Assembly: GCA_021788565.1 (NCBI GenBank)
Contig: JAJYKO010000309.1
Coordinates: 1 to 6,750 of the forward strand
Direction of reading: 5' to 3'
DNA length: 6,750 nt
Origin: Chloroflexota bacterium
Lineage (GTDB): Bacteria > Chloroflexota > UBA6077
Shown: in pieces, positions 1 to 5,295 of the stretch
Numbering within the stretch: the stretch's first letter is position 1
How the letters are laid out: every line of letters starts with the position of its first letter
The notes under the pieces: model-generated
What the model was told of the DNA's origin: nothing
Seen by the model: only the letters and a program-made list of their open reading frames with translations
Database searches by the model: none
Made by a program: the position numbers and the translations under genes

Positions 1-1
1 G

Positions 2-577
2 GTGCTGCTGGACATCACGATGCCCAAGCTCAATGGCTGGGAGACCTGCCGCCTCATCCGCGAGGTGTCCGACGTCCCGATTATCGTGATCACCGGGAAC
101 GACGACGAAATGGACAAGGCGCGCGGTCTCGACCTGGGCGCCGACGACTACGTGACCAAGCCCTTTGGCATGGTGGAGCTTCAGGCACGGATACGCGCCG
201 TGCTGCGCCGTGCTGAGGCCCCATCCTCGTCGCCTCGCCACCAGAAACAGACGAGGTATCGCGTCGGGGCGCTGGTCGTGGACATCCCCGCGCACACGGT
301 TACCTGCCAGGGCAATCCCGTCGCGCTAACTCCCACCGAGTTTCGTCTGCTGGAGCATCTCCTCGCGCACGCCGGCCTGGTGCTGTCACATCGCCAGCTG
401 CTGACCGCGGTTTGGGGGTTCGAGTATGCCGACGCTATCGAGTTGCTTAAACCGACCATCAGCCGCCTCCGACAGAAGGTCGAGTCAGACCCGTCTCACC
501 CTCGCATCATCGAGACGGTTCACGGTGTAGGCTACCGCGCGGTGGCACAGACCTCGACGGAGCAAAAAGGTCGATAA
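2..577 (+). CDS. OmpR/PhoB-family response regulator, 5' end outside the window
   Basis: Two-component DNA-binding response regulator; the first part of its receiver domain lies before base 1. The first visible codon (GTG) is internal, because it sits in the core strand LLDITMP that carries the phospho-acceptor Asp (visible residue 4). The receiver continues with the conserved Thr in VIVITG, the GADDYVTKPF motif with the switch Lys, and the helix leading to RAVLRR. After a short linker (about residues 70-85) comes a complete winged-helix Trans_reg_C domain: LTPTEFRLLEHL, the recognition helix region LLKPTISRLRQKVE, and the terminal wing ETVHGVGYRA. Phosphorylation by a sensor kinase should drive DNA binding. 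No kinase gene follows, so a partner may lie upstream. The next genes are an amino acid importer with its own promoter, so control of it by this regulator is possible but not shown. Family assignment is firm; the target is unknown. Confidence 0.96.
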   Translation: MLLDITMPKLNGWETCRLIREVSDVPIIVITGNDDEMDKARGLDLGADDYVTKPFGMVELQARIRAVLRRAEAPSSSPRHQKQTRYRVGALVVDIPAHTVTCQGNPVALTPTEFRLLEHLLAHAGLVLSHRQLLTAVWGFEYADAIELLKPTISRLRQKVESDPSHPRIIETVHGVGYRAVAQTSTEQKGR

Positions 578-595
578 CACGATAAAAAGGGTTCA

Positions 596-624
596 TTGAC
601 TTAGGAGAACCACACAACTATAAT
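596..624 (+). promoter_or_regulatory. near-consensus sigma-70 promoter of the ABC importer operon
   Basis: TTGACT (596-601) and a perfect TATAAT (619-624) are separated by exactly 17 bases, an almost ideal housekeeping promoter. Transcription should start near 631, giving a leader of about 84 nt before CTG 715. It lies 18 bp after the response regulator stop codon, so the transporter operon need not depend on read-through from the regulator. Confidence 0.82.
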
Positions 625-645
625 ACCGCGGTTCTCGGGCGCAGG

Positions 646-714
646 TGCCGGCGAGCCATGCCCGAGCCCTTGTACATCTCCTCTGCTCAGGACGCCGGCA
701 AGCGAGGCACCTAA
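646..714 (+). promoter_or_regulatory. transporter leader with inverted repeat and in-frame 18-codon mini-ORF
   Basis: The leader holds TGCCGGCG (646-653) and its exact reverse complement CGCCGGCA (693-700), which can close a stem around a 39-nt loop. Inside the loop, ATG 658 opens an 18-codon ORF, MPEPLYISSAQDAGKRGT, ending at TAA 712-714. The TAA touches the CTG that appears to start the ATPase, and the mini-ORF is in the same frame. It could be a leader peptide used for coupled re-initiation, or an old N-terminal extension cut off by a point mutation or base error. A weak AGGTG (643-647) lies 10 nt before the ATG. I recognise no known riboswitch. Confidence 0.4.
704..707 (+). promoter_or_regulatory. 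Shine-Dalgarno sequence that supports CTG 715
   Basis: GAGG (704-707) ends 7 nt before CTG 715, an ideal distance. It lies just outside the leader inverted repeat, so it stays free if that stem forms. No comparable site precedes the internal TTG at 769. Confidence 0.55.
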
Positions 715-1449
715 CTGGCTTTCGTAGACATCGTTGACGTCCACAAGTGGTTCAACCGCCTCCACGTATTGAAGGGTGTCAATCTCTCGATCCGTGAGCG
801 GGAGGTGGTGGTGGTATGCGGCCCCAGCGGCTCCGGCAAGAGCACGCTGCTTCGTTGCGTCAACCACCTCGAGACCGTGAGCAGCGGTCAGGTGATGGTG
901 GACGGCGTTAAGGTTGGGGCTCGCAACGTCGACGTGAACGTTCTGCGTCGCGAAATCGGTATGGTCTTCCAGCAGTTTAACCTGTTTCCGCATCTCACGG
1001 TGGTGGACAACATCACCCTCGCGCCGGTAAAGGTGCGCAAGACCACGAAGAGTGAGGCGCAGGAGACCGCTATGCAGCTTCTCAGGCGTGTAGGCATCCC
1101 CGACAAGGCGGGCGCCTATCCGCCTCAACTCTCCGGGGGACAGCAGCAGCGGGTGGCGATTGCCCGTGCCCTGGCGATGAACCCGAAGCTGATGCTCTTC
1201 GACGAACCGACCTCGGCCCTGGACCCAGAGATGATCAAGGAAGTGCTGGACGTCATGCGGGACCTGGCGAGCGACGGAATGACGATGATGGTGGTCACCC
1301 ACGAAATGGGTTTCGCTCGCGAGGTAGCCGATAGGGTCGTCTTCATGGACGACGGCCTCATCCTCGAGGAGAACGACCCCGAGACGTTCTTCACATCTCC
1401 GCGGGAAGCGCGGACACAGCAGTTCCTGAGCAAGGTGCTCAAGCACTAG
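715..1449 (+). CDS. glnQ: polar amino acid ABC transporter ATP-binding protein (GlnQ/HisP family), probable CTG start
   Basis: Cytoplasmic ATPase that powers the importer encoded with the next two genes. Counting from CTG 715 it has 244 residues, normal for the family. Motifs: the A-loop region [13 protein letters not shown] (10-22), Walker [10 protein letters not shown] (36-44), Q-loop VFQQFNLF, signature LSGGQQQR (from 139), Walker B LMLFDEP with Asp163 and catalytic Glu164, D-loop SALD, and switch His196 in VVTHEMGF. The start is odd. In-frame TAA 712-714 blocks any ATG upstream, and the first ATG/GTG/TTG-type codon downstream is TTG 769, which would remove the first strand and the A-loop. 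CTG 715 gives the expected N-terminus ([12 protein letters not shown]) behind a good ribosome site. An ATG misread as CTG is an alternative. The symbol reflects family; glutamine specificity is not proven. Confidence 0.93.
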   Translation: MAFVDIVDVHKWFNRLHVLKGVNLSIREREVVVVCGPSGSGKSTLLRCVNHLETVSSGQVMVDGVKVGARNVDVNVLRREIGMVFQQFNLFPHLTVVDNITLAPVKVRKTTKSEAQETAMQLLRRVGIPDKAGAYPPQLSGGQQQRVAIARALAMNPKLMLFDEPTSALDPEMIKEVLDVMRDLASDGMTMMVVTHEMGFAREVADRVVFMDDGLILEENDPETFFTSPREARTQQFLSKVLKH

Positions 1450-1529
1450 GCGATCCATCCTGCGCAATCTGAGCGTTAGCCAACGACGGCTCTCAGGATA
1501 TTCTTCAATGTGGAGAGGAGTGGACGACT

Positions 1530-2396
1530 ATGCGAAGACTCAAATGGTACCCCCTGGCAATCATCATGGTAGCGGCCCTTTCCCTGGTAGTCTCGTGCTC
1601 GCAGCCCGCTGCTGCCCCAGCGCCGGCTAAGCCCGCCGCGACCACCGCCCCCGCGGTGGCGCCCGCTGCACCGACTACCGCCCCAGCAGCAGCCGCGGCG
1701 ACCGGCCCGAACATCGATCGCATCAAGAAGGCCGGCAAGCTCGTAGTGCTGCAGGATGCCACCTTCCGCCCGATGGAGTTCAAGGACGAGAAGGGGACCA
1801 CCGTCGGCTTCGACGTAGACCTGGCAGACGCGTTCGCCAAGTCGCTCGGCGTCAAGCTCGAGTCCCAGAACATCAACTGGGACGGCATCTTCGTCGCTCT
1901 CAGTCAGGGCAAGGGCGACATGGTCATGTCCAGCGTCACCATCACCGACGACCGAAAGAAGGAGATGGCTTTCTCACAACCCTACTATGCGGCCGGCCAG
2001 ATGATAGTCGTGCCGGCGGACAACACGACCATCAAGGGTCCGAACGACCTCAAGGGCAAGGCCGTGGCCGTGCAGATCGACACCACCGGTCAGGATGCGG
2101 CTGAGAAGATCGGCGGCCTAAAGGAGATTCGCAAGTTCGATGGGGGCGCCGAGACGATGCTGGCAGTGGAGCAAGGAAAGGTTGACGCCGGCGTGATCGA
2201 CTCCGCGGTCGCCCTCGACTTCGTCAAGAACCATCCGAAGACCAAGGTCGCCGACAAGAAGCCGTTCACCACCGAGGACTATGGCGTGGCGTTCCGGAAG
2301 GACTCGACGGATCTGGTCAAGGCTTTCGACGACTTCGTGGCTGCGGCCAAGAAGGACGGCAGCTACGACAAGATCGTTCAGAAGTGGGGGCTGTAA
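1530..2396 (+). CDS. polar amino acid ABC transporter substrate-binding lipoprotein (SBP_bac_3 family)
   Basis: Captures an amino acid outside the membrane and delivers it to the permease. The 288-residue precursor has a basic N-terminus (MRRLK), a hydrophobic stretch (7-21) and a lipobox VVSC with Cys23 as the lipidated residue. A low-complexity Ala/Pro/Thr linker (about 26-60) works as a flexible tether. The family 3 fold follows: GFDVDLADAFAKSLG (93-107), ITDDRKKEMAFSQPYY (138-153) with Arg142 where the family contacts the ligand carboxylate, DAGVIDS in the second lobe, and the usual ending YDKIVQKWG. The ATG has AGGAG 9 nt upstream. The gene lies 80 bp after the ATPase with no convincing terminator between, so co-transcription is likely. 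The ligand is probably a polar amino acid; Gln, Glu, His, Arg or cystine cannot be told apart by eye. Confidence 0.96.
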   Translation: MRRLKWYPLAIIMVAALSLVVSCSQPAAAPAPAKPAATTAPAVAPAAPTTAPAAAAATGPNIDRIKKAGKLVVLQDATFRPMEFKDEKGTTVGFDVDLADAFAKSLGVKLESQNINWDGIFVALSQGKGDMVMSSVTITDDRKKEMAFSQPYYAAGQMIVVPADNTTIKGPNDLKGKAVAVQIDTTGQDAAEKIGGLKEIRKFDGGAETMLAVEQGKVDAGVIDSAVALDFVKNHPKTKVADKKPFTTEDYGVAFRKDSTDLVKAFDDFVAAAKKDGSYDKIVQKWGL

Positions 2397-2441
2397 AGCT
2401 GTAAGGAACGCGACACGCGTTGTGGCTGCAGCCTTGATCGG

Positions 2442-2469
2442 GCAGGGGCGGTTCGCGAACCGCCCCTGC
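2442..2469. repeat. perfect 28-bp palindrome between binding protein and permease genes
   Basis: GCAGGGGCGGTTCG is followed immediately by its exact reverse complement, 14 bp per arm with no spacer. It lies 45 bp after the binding-protein stop and 29 bp before the permease GTG. RNA from it would fold into a very stable GC stem without a U-run. It could lower permease expression relative to the binding protein, protect the upstream mRNA 3' end, or be an interspersed genomic repeat of the kind frequent in some GC-rich bacteria. Structure certain, role inferred. Confidence 0.85.
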
Positions 2470-2498
2470 GCCGGTCGCACAGATAGGGGACTGATAGG

Positions 2499-3152
2499 GT
2501 GCCCATCGATCTAAAGTTTCTGGAGTCCATATTCCCGCAGCTCATGGCCGGAGCCTGGGTCACCATCCAGCTGACGGTCTACGCGATCATCGCCGGTGTG
2601 GTGCTCGGTCTCTTCTTCTCTCTGTTGAGGATCTCAAAGAACCCGCTCTTCGCGGCACCCGCGACAGCCTACATCGAGTTCATGCGCGGCACGCCCCTCT
2701 TGGCGCAGATCTTCATGATCTACTTCGGGTTGGGCAGCGTGGGCATCAACGTCCCCGATTTCATGTCAGGTTTTATCGCGCTCAGCCTCAATTCCGCTGC
2801 CTACAACGCCGAGATCTTCCGCGCGGGCATCCAATCCATCTCCAAGGGGCAGATGGAGGCCGCTCGATCATTGGGGTTAACTTACGGCCAATCGATGGCC
2901 TACGTGGTCGTACCGCAGGCCTTCCGCTTCTGTCTGCCACCGCTGGGCAACGAGTTCATCGCCCTGCTTAAAGACTCTTCCCTGGTGGCCATCATCGGCA
3001 TCGCCGATCTGATGCGCGTCGGCCGGGAGATCAACGGGAGGACGCTGCGCTCGATCGAGGTCTTCGGCTACGTATCGATCGTATATCTGCTTATGACCTT
3101 GCCGCTTTCGCAGCTGGTAAACGCCCTCGAGCGCAGAATGAAGAAGGCATAG
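2499..3152 (+). CDS. polar amino acid ABC transporter permease (HisM/GlnP family)
   Basis: Inner-membrane subunit forming the translocation path; with only one permease gene, a homodimer is expected. The 217-residue length is typical. Features: an N-terminal membrane segment (about 19-43, AWVTIQLTVYAIIAGVVLGL), the family motif YIEFMRGTPLLAQ (58-70), further hydrophobic helices (about 69-97), and the EAA loop that docks on the ATPase (EAARSLGLTYGQS 120-132, followed by VVVPQA 136-141). A last hydrophobic helix near the C-terminus (YVSIVYLLMTLPLSQLV) precedes a basic tail. The start is GTG 2499, with AGGGGA 8 nt upstream. It is the third gene of the importer operon, separated from the binding protein by 102 bp holding the palindrome. 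It ends 36 bp from the stop of the convergent GAF gene. Confidence 0.95.
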   Translation: MPIDLKFLESIFPQLMAGAWVTIQLTVYAIIAGVVLGLFFSLLRISKNPLFAAPATAYIEFMRGTPLLAQIFMIYFGLGSVGINVPDFMSGFIALSLNSAAYNAEIFRAGIQSISKGQMEAARSLGLTYGQSMAYVVVPQAFRFCLPPLGNEFIALLKDSSLVAIIGIADLMRVGREINGRTLRSIEVFGYVSIVYLLMTLPLSQLVNALERRMKKA

Positions 3153-3188
3153 AAGAAGTCCAATGTCAGATAATCACCGCTTACGGAC

Positions 3189-3779
3189 TTACCGCCAACG
3201 CGGCTTGTTCCAGTTCTCGGCCCAGGGTATCTTCTCTCGTCGGATTGCTTGGAACTCGGCTTCCAACGTCTGGTAGAGCCTGGCGTTCTCGATGGCGATC
3301 CCGCCCAGATTGGCCACGGCCACCAGGAACTCGATTTCGTCGGCGGAGAACTCCCGCGGCTCCGCGGTATACACCCTCATCACGCCGATAACGGTGTCTC
3401 TGACGGCCACTGGCACCGCTAGGATCGAGGCGATCCCCTCTCGCGTCACCTCATCTGGATACTGCAGGCGCGGATCGCCGCCTGCCTCGTAGATCTGCAA
3501 CGTCCGGCCCTCCAGCACCTCGGCGTCTATCGGGCTCTTGCTGACCTTTACCGGCCCCTTCAGGATGTAGGTCGGGCTGAGGCCGTACTCCGCGCTGATC
3601 TCCAACTGCTCCCGCAAAGGGTCCAACAGACGCAGCGAACACGCCCTAGTGCCCATCGCTTTGGCCGTGCTCTCGGCGATGAGGACGAGCACCTGGGGGA
3701 GGCTCAGCGAGGAGTTCACAGTCTTGGCCACGTCGTAGAGCGCGCGGTAGTAGTCCCCCCTGGCTGGTAACGACGACAT
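3189..3779 (-). CDS. small stand-alone GAF-domain protein
   Basis: A soluble 196-residue protein made almost wholly of one GAF domain (about residues 10-168). GAF domains bind small molecules such as cyclic nucleotides, haem, tetrapyrroles or metabolites and usually regulate an attached output domain. Recognisable parts are the N-terminal helix YYRALYDVAKTVNSSLS, the strand CSLRLLDP, GIASILAVPVAVRDTVIGVM (conserved AVP with the following strand), and the closing helix FLVAVANLGGIAIENARLY. After it only a short charged helix and a Trp-rich tail remain, with no kinase, cyclase or DNA-binding output, so any effect must come through a partner. ATG 3779 is supported by AGGAGG (3786-3791) 6 nt upstream. 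It converges on the transporter operon; whether it senses that operon's substrate is speculation. Confidence 0.9.
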   Translation of the reverse strand: MSSLPARGDYYRALYDVAKTVNSSLSLPQVLVLIAESTAKAMGTRACSLRLLDPLREQLEISAEYGLSPTYILKGPVKVSKSPIDAEVLEGRTLQIYEAGGDPRLQYPDEVTREGIASILAVPVAVRDTVIGVMRVYTAEPREFSADEIEFLVAVANLGGIAIENARLYQTLEAEFQAIRREKIPWAENWNKPRWR

Positions 3780-4061
3780 CGCTTGCCTCCTGTCACTCTC
3801 ACTACCTTCGCTTCGGCTTCACCGGCAGTATATGGATGCAAGTCTTCGTCAAAGCATAGGGCCAGCCCGGGTAGCTATCGCCGATCCCCGAGCTGGCCCC
3901 GCATGTTCACTCTCCGCTTTGGGTGCCGTGAACAGGAACCAACAACCATCTTGCAAGACCATTATAGCCGGTCGGTCAAGGAAGCGACGCAGCGAGAAAG
4001 GGGCTCTCCATAAGGTTACGGTAGCGGCCGGAGTCTGGCACGACGAGGTCCGGCTCTCGAG
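3780..4061. other. non-coding stretch upstream of the GAF gene
   Basis: No convincing gene is present. For the GAF gene, a good -10 (TATACT on the - strand, 3827-3832) faces TTGACG (3847-3852), but the spacer is only 14 bp, so the promoter is uncertain. A hairpin lies at 3859-3899. The last ~45 bases before 4062 continue the reading frame of the hydrolase remnant back to TAA 4011-4013 but are not recognisably hydrolase. Confidence 0.5.
3859..3899. repeat. stem-loop with 8-bp perfect outer stem
   Basis: GGGCCAGC (3859-3866) pairs with GCTGGCCC (3892-3899). An inner CGGG/CCCG stem is possible after a one-base mismatch. No U-run follows on either strand. It may be the end of a lost transcription unit or simply GC-rich structure. 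Confidence 0.4.
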
Positions 4062-4223
4062 ATGAAGGAAAGGCTGGGGAAAGCGGGGGTGGAGGCGGCG
4101 CTGCTGCTGCCGCAAGCCGACCACGGATTCGATCTGCTGGGGACCAACTGGTCGCCCGCGGCCAGACAGGCCCTCTGGCACGCCGGACGGTTTCTGGCGC
4201 TTATTGCTGTCCGCCCTGATTAG
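4062..4223 (+). pseudogene. C-terminal remnant of an alpha/beta hydrolase (esterase/lipase-like)
   Basis: A 53-codon open stretch starts with ATG and ends at TAG. It reads like the last part of an alpha/beta hydrolase: an amphipathic helix (MKERLGKAGVEAAL), a strand, then PQADHGFDLLGTNW with His21 at the place of the catalytic His in the DHGFD loop, and the closing helix SPAARQALWHAGRFLALI. The nucleophile Ser and acid Asp, which would lie 100-200 residues earlier, are absent. In-frame TAA 4011-4013 cuts off anything upstream, and the preceding ~15 codons do not resemble the family. The ATG is probably an internal Met, so the piece is most likely a dead 3' end left by deletion. The family call rests on the pattern around the His and the tail, not on a database search. 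Confidence 0.62.
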
Positions 4224-4310
4224 GATCCCTCCTTCCGTGTGTGGCTCCACGGGGCGCCCTCACTCAAGGAGGCACGCAGGGACGGACACTAAGACTTTCA
4301 TCACGGCGGC

Positions 4311-4446
4311 TCACGTGTTGAGTGGGTTGACCCAGCGCAGTCGCGGGAAGCGCGCGAAATCGCCGTCAGTGGAGTAGAGGGTGAGGCCGTGTTCCAGGGC
4401 CAGCCACGTGGGCGTAGATGAGGAGATTTGCGTCGACGAGGGTCAT
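4311..4446 (-). pseudogene. vapC: vapC toxin (PIN-domain RNase) with large internal deletion and frameshift
   Basis: The intact family member is a tRNA/rRNA-cleaving PIN endonuclease of about 130-140 residues. Here ATG 4446 overlaps the vapB stop (ATGA), the normal vapBC arrangement. The first codons read MTLVDANLLIYAHVA, the classic VapC N-terminus with the first catalytic Asp at residue 5. That frame stops at 4366-4368. In another frame the rest reads WLALEHGLTLYSTDGDFARF, then RWVNPLNT and TGA 4311-4313, the classic VapC C-terminus with its acidic STDGDF strand. About 90 central codons, including the middle catalytic acids, are gone. The join at Ala-His (IYA/AHVA) suggests the deletion landed in the helix before LALEHG and that a small indel then shifted the frame. 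It cannot make an active RNase. Confidence 0.83.
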
Positions 4447-4691
4447 TTGAATGGTTCGCCTTCGGCGACTGCGAGCGCTTCGCCGACATCGTCGACGCTG
4501 CCGATCCGCAAGCGGCCGAGGTCCACAGATCGAGTGTGGAAGCGCTCGCGTCGTGGCGGCCGGGCGCGCATCTGCTTGAGCCCCTCGCGAAGCACTTCGT
4601 TCACGAGTGTCTTGAATCCCGTTTTGCGCGTCTCGCGAAGACGTTCGAGTGCCGCGGCCACATAGTCGGCAAGCGTCAGCGTAGTCCTCAT
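4443..4691 (-). CDS. vapB: VapB-type antitoxin, intact, partner toxin dead
   Basis: An 82-residue antitoxin. The N-terminus MRTTLTLADYVAAALERLR is the start of a ribbon-helix-helix DNA-binding domain (strand then helix), followed by the second helix FKTLVNEVLREGLKQM (about 26-41). The Arg-rich middle (RARPPRRERFHTRSVDLGRL) and acidic, hydrophobic tail (SVDDVGEALAVAEGE) are where such antitoxins wrap their VapC. The stop overlaps the start of the remnant vapC by four bases. ATG 4691 has no Shine-Dalgarno sequence; the promoter predicted just upstream would start the mRNA at about the ATG, suggesting leaderless translation. The frame is complete although its toxin is destroyed. It may be drifting neutrally, or kept because it neutralises a VapC elsewhere or incoming. 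Confidence 0.87.
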   Translation of the reverse strand: MRTTLTLADYVAAALERLRETRKTGFKTLVNEVLREGLKQMRARPPRRERFHTRSVDLGRLRIGSVDDVGEALAVAEGEPFK

Positions 4692-4741
4692 GCATCAGAG
4701 CATAATTCGACTGATGTTTTGACGTCAACAATGAACCTCAT
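4688..4741 (-). pseudogene. 5' stub of a DUF5615 (PIN-like) toxin gene overlapping the DUF433 gene
   Basis: ATG 4741 overlaps the DUF433 stop as ATGA, the usual layout of DUF433-DUF5615 antitoxin-toxin pairs. The first seven residues, MRFIVDV, match the start of DUF5615 toxins (typically MxFLVDxxLPP, with the first PIN-like catalytic Asp). After this the sequence leaves the family and stops 10 codons later at TGA 4688-4690, inside the vapB start. About 100 codons of toxin are missing. The stub is short, so identification depends on position and overlap as much as on sequence. Confidence 0.5.
4699..4728 (-). promoter_or_regulatory. vapB promoter with possible operator palindromes
   Basis: On the - strand, TTGACG (4723-4728) and TATGCT (4699-4704) are 18 bp apart, so transcription would begin around 4692, beside ATG 4691. 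Two symmetric motifs overlap it: TTGACGTCAA (4719-4728) covering the -35, and CATCAG/CTGATG (4693-4698 and 4711-4716) around the -10. Either could be the VapB binding site. The -35 lies inside the toxin stub, in the bases encoding VDV. Confidence 0.45.
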
Positions 4742-4989
4742 GCCGACTTGCGTGGAAGTGGGTAGACCTTCTCAGACCGAAGGACTTCACTGGCCCAATG
4801 TAGAGATGCGAGTATGTGTTCCCTTGAGATCTGGAGGTAGTTGTCTAGGATTCGCTGCTGGCTCCAGCCCTCGGCCAGCAGGTCAATCAGAAACTCCACC
4901 GCGATGCGTGTTCCCCTGATTACCGGCTTGCCAGCGAGCACAGCCGGGTCCAGCACAATCCTGTCCTCCCAGGAGTTGCCCTCACCCAT
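4738..4989 (-). CDS. DUF433 antitoxin, intact, partner toxin truncated
   Basis: An 83-residue protein of the DUF433 family (PF04255), small helix-turn-helix antitoxins usually paired with PIN-like DUF5615 toxins. The hallmark block is clear: IVLDPAVLAGKPVIRGTRIA (11-30), VEFLIDLLAEGWSQQRILDNY, and the closing helix HILASLHWASEVLRSEKVYP. Length is normal for the family. ATG 4989 is preceded by GGAGG (4998-5002) at 8 nt. It starts 32 bp after the stop of the comM 3' fragment on the same strand, and its stop overlaps the ATG of the toxin stub. The antitoxin is complete, but the toxin is reduced to a few codons. Confidence 0.9.
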   Translation of the reverse strand: MGEGNSWEDRIVLDPAVLAGKPVIRGTRIAVEFLIDLLAEGWSQQRILDNYLQISREHILASLHWASEVLRSEKVYPLPRKSA

Positions 4990-5021
4990 TCGTCACGCCT
5001 CCGCGCCGATTTTGCCGTCGC

Positions 5022-5231
5022 TTAGGTCCCGCTCCTCGGCCTGTATTGTACAGCTTCGGCCACATGGGCAGGGCCGAACTGGGAGGGGCCCTCTAAAGTA
5101 AAGCGGCGACCAAACCCGCGGGGTCTTTGGCCCCGGATCCTGAACTAACGCGCCGTGATCCCCGAGACCCCGCGGGTTTCATCCTGGCTTCGGTTTAGGT
5201 CCGCGATGGTGCGCGCCACCTTCAGGATGCG
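5022..5231 (-). pseudogene. comM: second, broken 3' end of comM/yifB, split by a foldback element
   Basis: Reading on the - strand, 5231-5197 encodes RILKVARTIADL and 5093-5022 encodes EGPSQFGPAHVAEAVQYRPR plus SGT and TAA. Together these are the last ~36 codons of ComM, ending at the same stop as the intact gene at 6416. Against the intact gene, 5022-5093 matches 6416-6487 (66/72) and 5197-5231 matches 6489-6523 (33/35). The codons of the 72-bp part differ by three synonymous changes and two substitutions (Ser to Pro, Ile to Phe), which suggests descent from a working homologue rather than a fresh copy that decayed. The 102-bp net insertion adds an in-frame TAG. Beyond 5231 a run of nine G begins and clear homology ends. 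Confidence 0.88.
5096..5195. mobile_element. 100-bp MITE-like foldback element flanked by TA
   Basis: Comparison with the intact comM end shows exactly what was inserted. The ends are 31-bp inverted repeats of equal length (5096-5126 and 5165-5195), matching at 23 of 31 positions, including an inner perfect 15-bp core AAACCCGCGGGGTCT. The element is bordered by TA on both sides (5094-5095 and 5196-5197), while the uninterrupted gene has CA there; a Leu CTG/CTA difference explains it. A TA target duplication is the signature of IS630/Tc1-mariner transposition, so this may be a non-autonomous element moved by such a transposase. The 38-bp centre contains GGATC/GATCC (5135-5139 and 5157-5161). 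There is no coding capacity. Confidence 0.7.
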
Positions 5232-5278
5232 GGGGGGGGTACACCATGTCAGCGAGGGGTGTCATCTGCGAGTGACAC
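5231..5278. repeat. G9 tract and small stem-loop between comM remnant and hicB
   Basis: Nine consecutive G (5231-5239) are followed by GTGTCA (5259-5264), which pairs with TGACAC (5273-5278) over an 8-nt loop. An alternative stem ACACC/GGTGT (5241-5245 and 5258-5262) competes with it. It could end the hicB transcript, but there is no U-run. Confidence 0.3.
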
Positions 5279-5295
5279 GCTCGAGGTCGCGGGAC

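Noticed and set aside
769..771. TTG as start of the ABC ATPase
   Set aside because: It would remove the first beta strand and the A-loop residues, which are clearly encoded in frame from 715, and it has no ribosome site.
601..1467. 288-codon open frame on the - strand opposite the ABC ATPase
   Set aside because: It is a high-GC antisense shadow: its sequence mirrors the ATPase codons, has no recognisable domain, and would run through the promoter and leader of the transporter.
3859..3899. Rho-independent terminator
   Set aside because: The stem is good but there is no U-run on either strand and no convincing gene ending next to it.
3849..4250. 133-codon open frame on the - strand
   Set aside because: It has no family resemblance, is rich in Arg/Pro/Gln, and lies antisense to the more convincing hydrolase remnant.
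4428..4919. 163-codon open frame on the + strand across vapB and DUF433
   Set aside because: It is antisense to two recognisable antitoxin genes with good starts and overlaps, and has no domain of its own.
5232..5290. Continuation of the comM remnant beyond the G9 tract
   Set aside because: Only scattered matches (CAGATG, TAC) can be aligned, with indels; this is not distinguishable from chance by eye.
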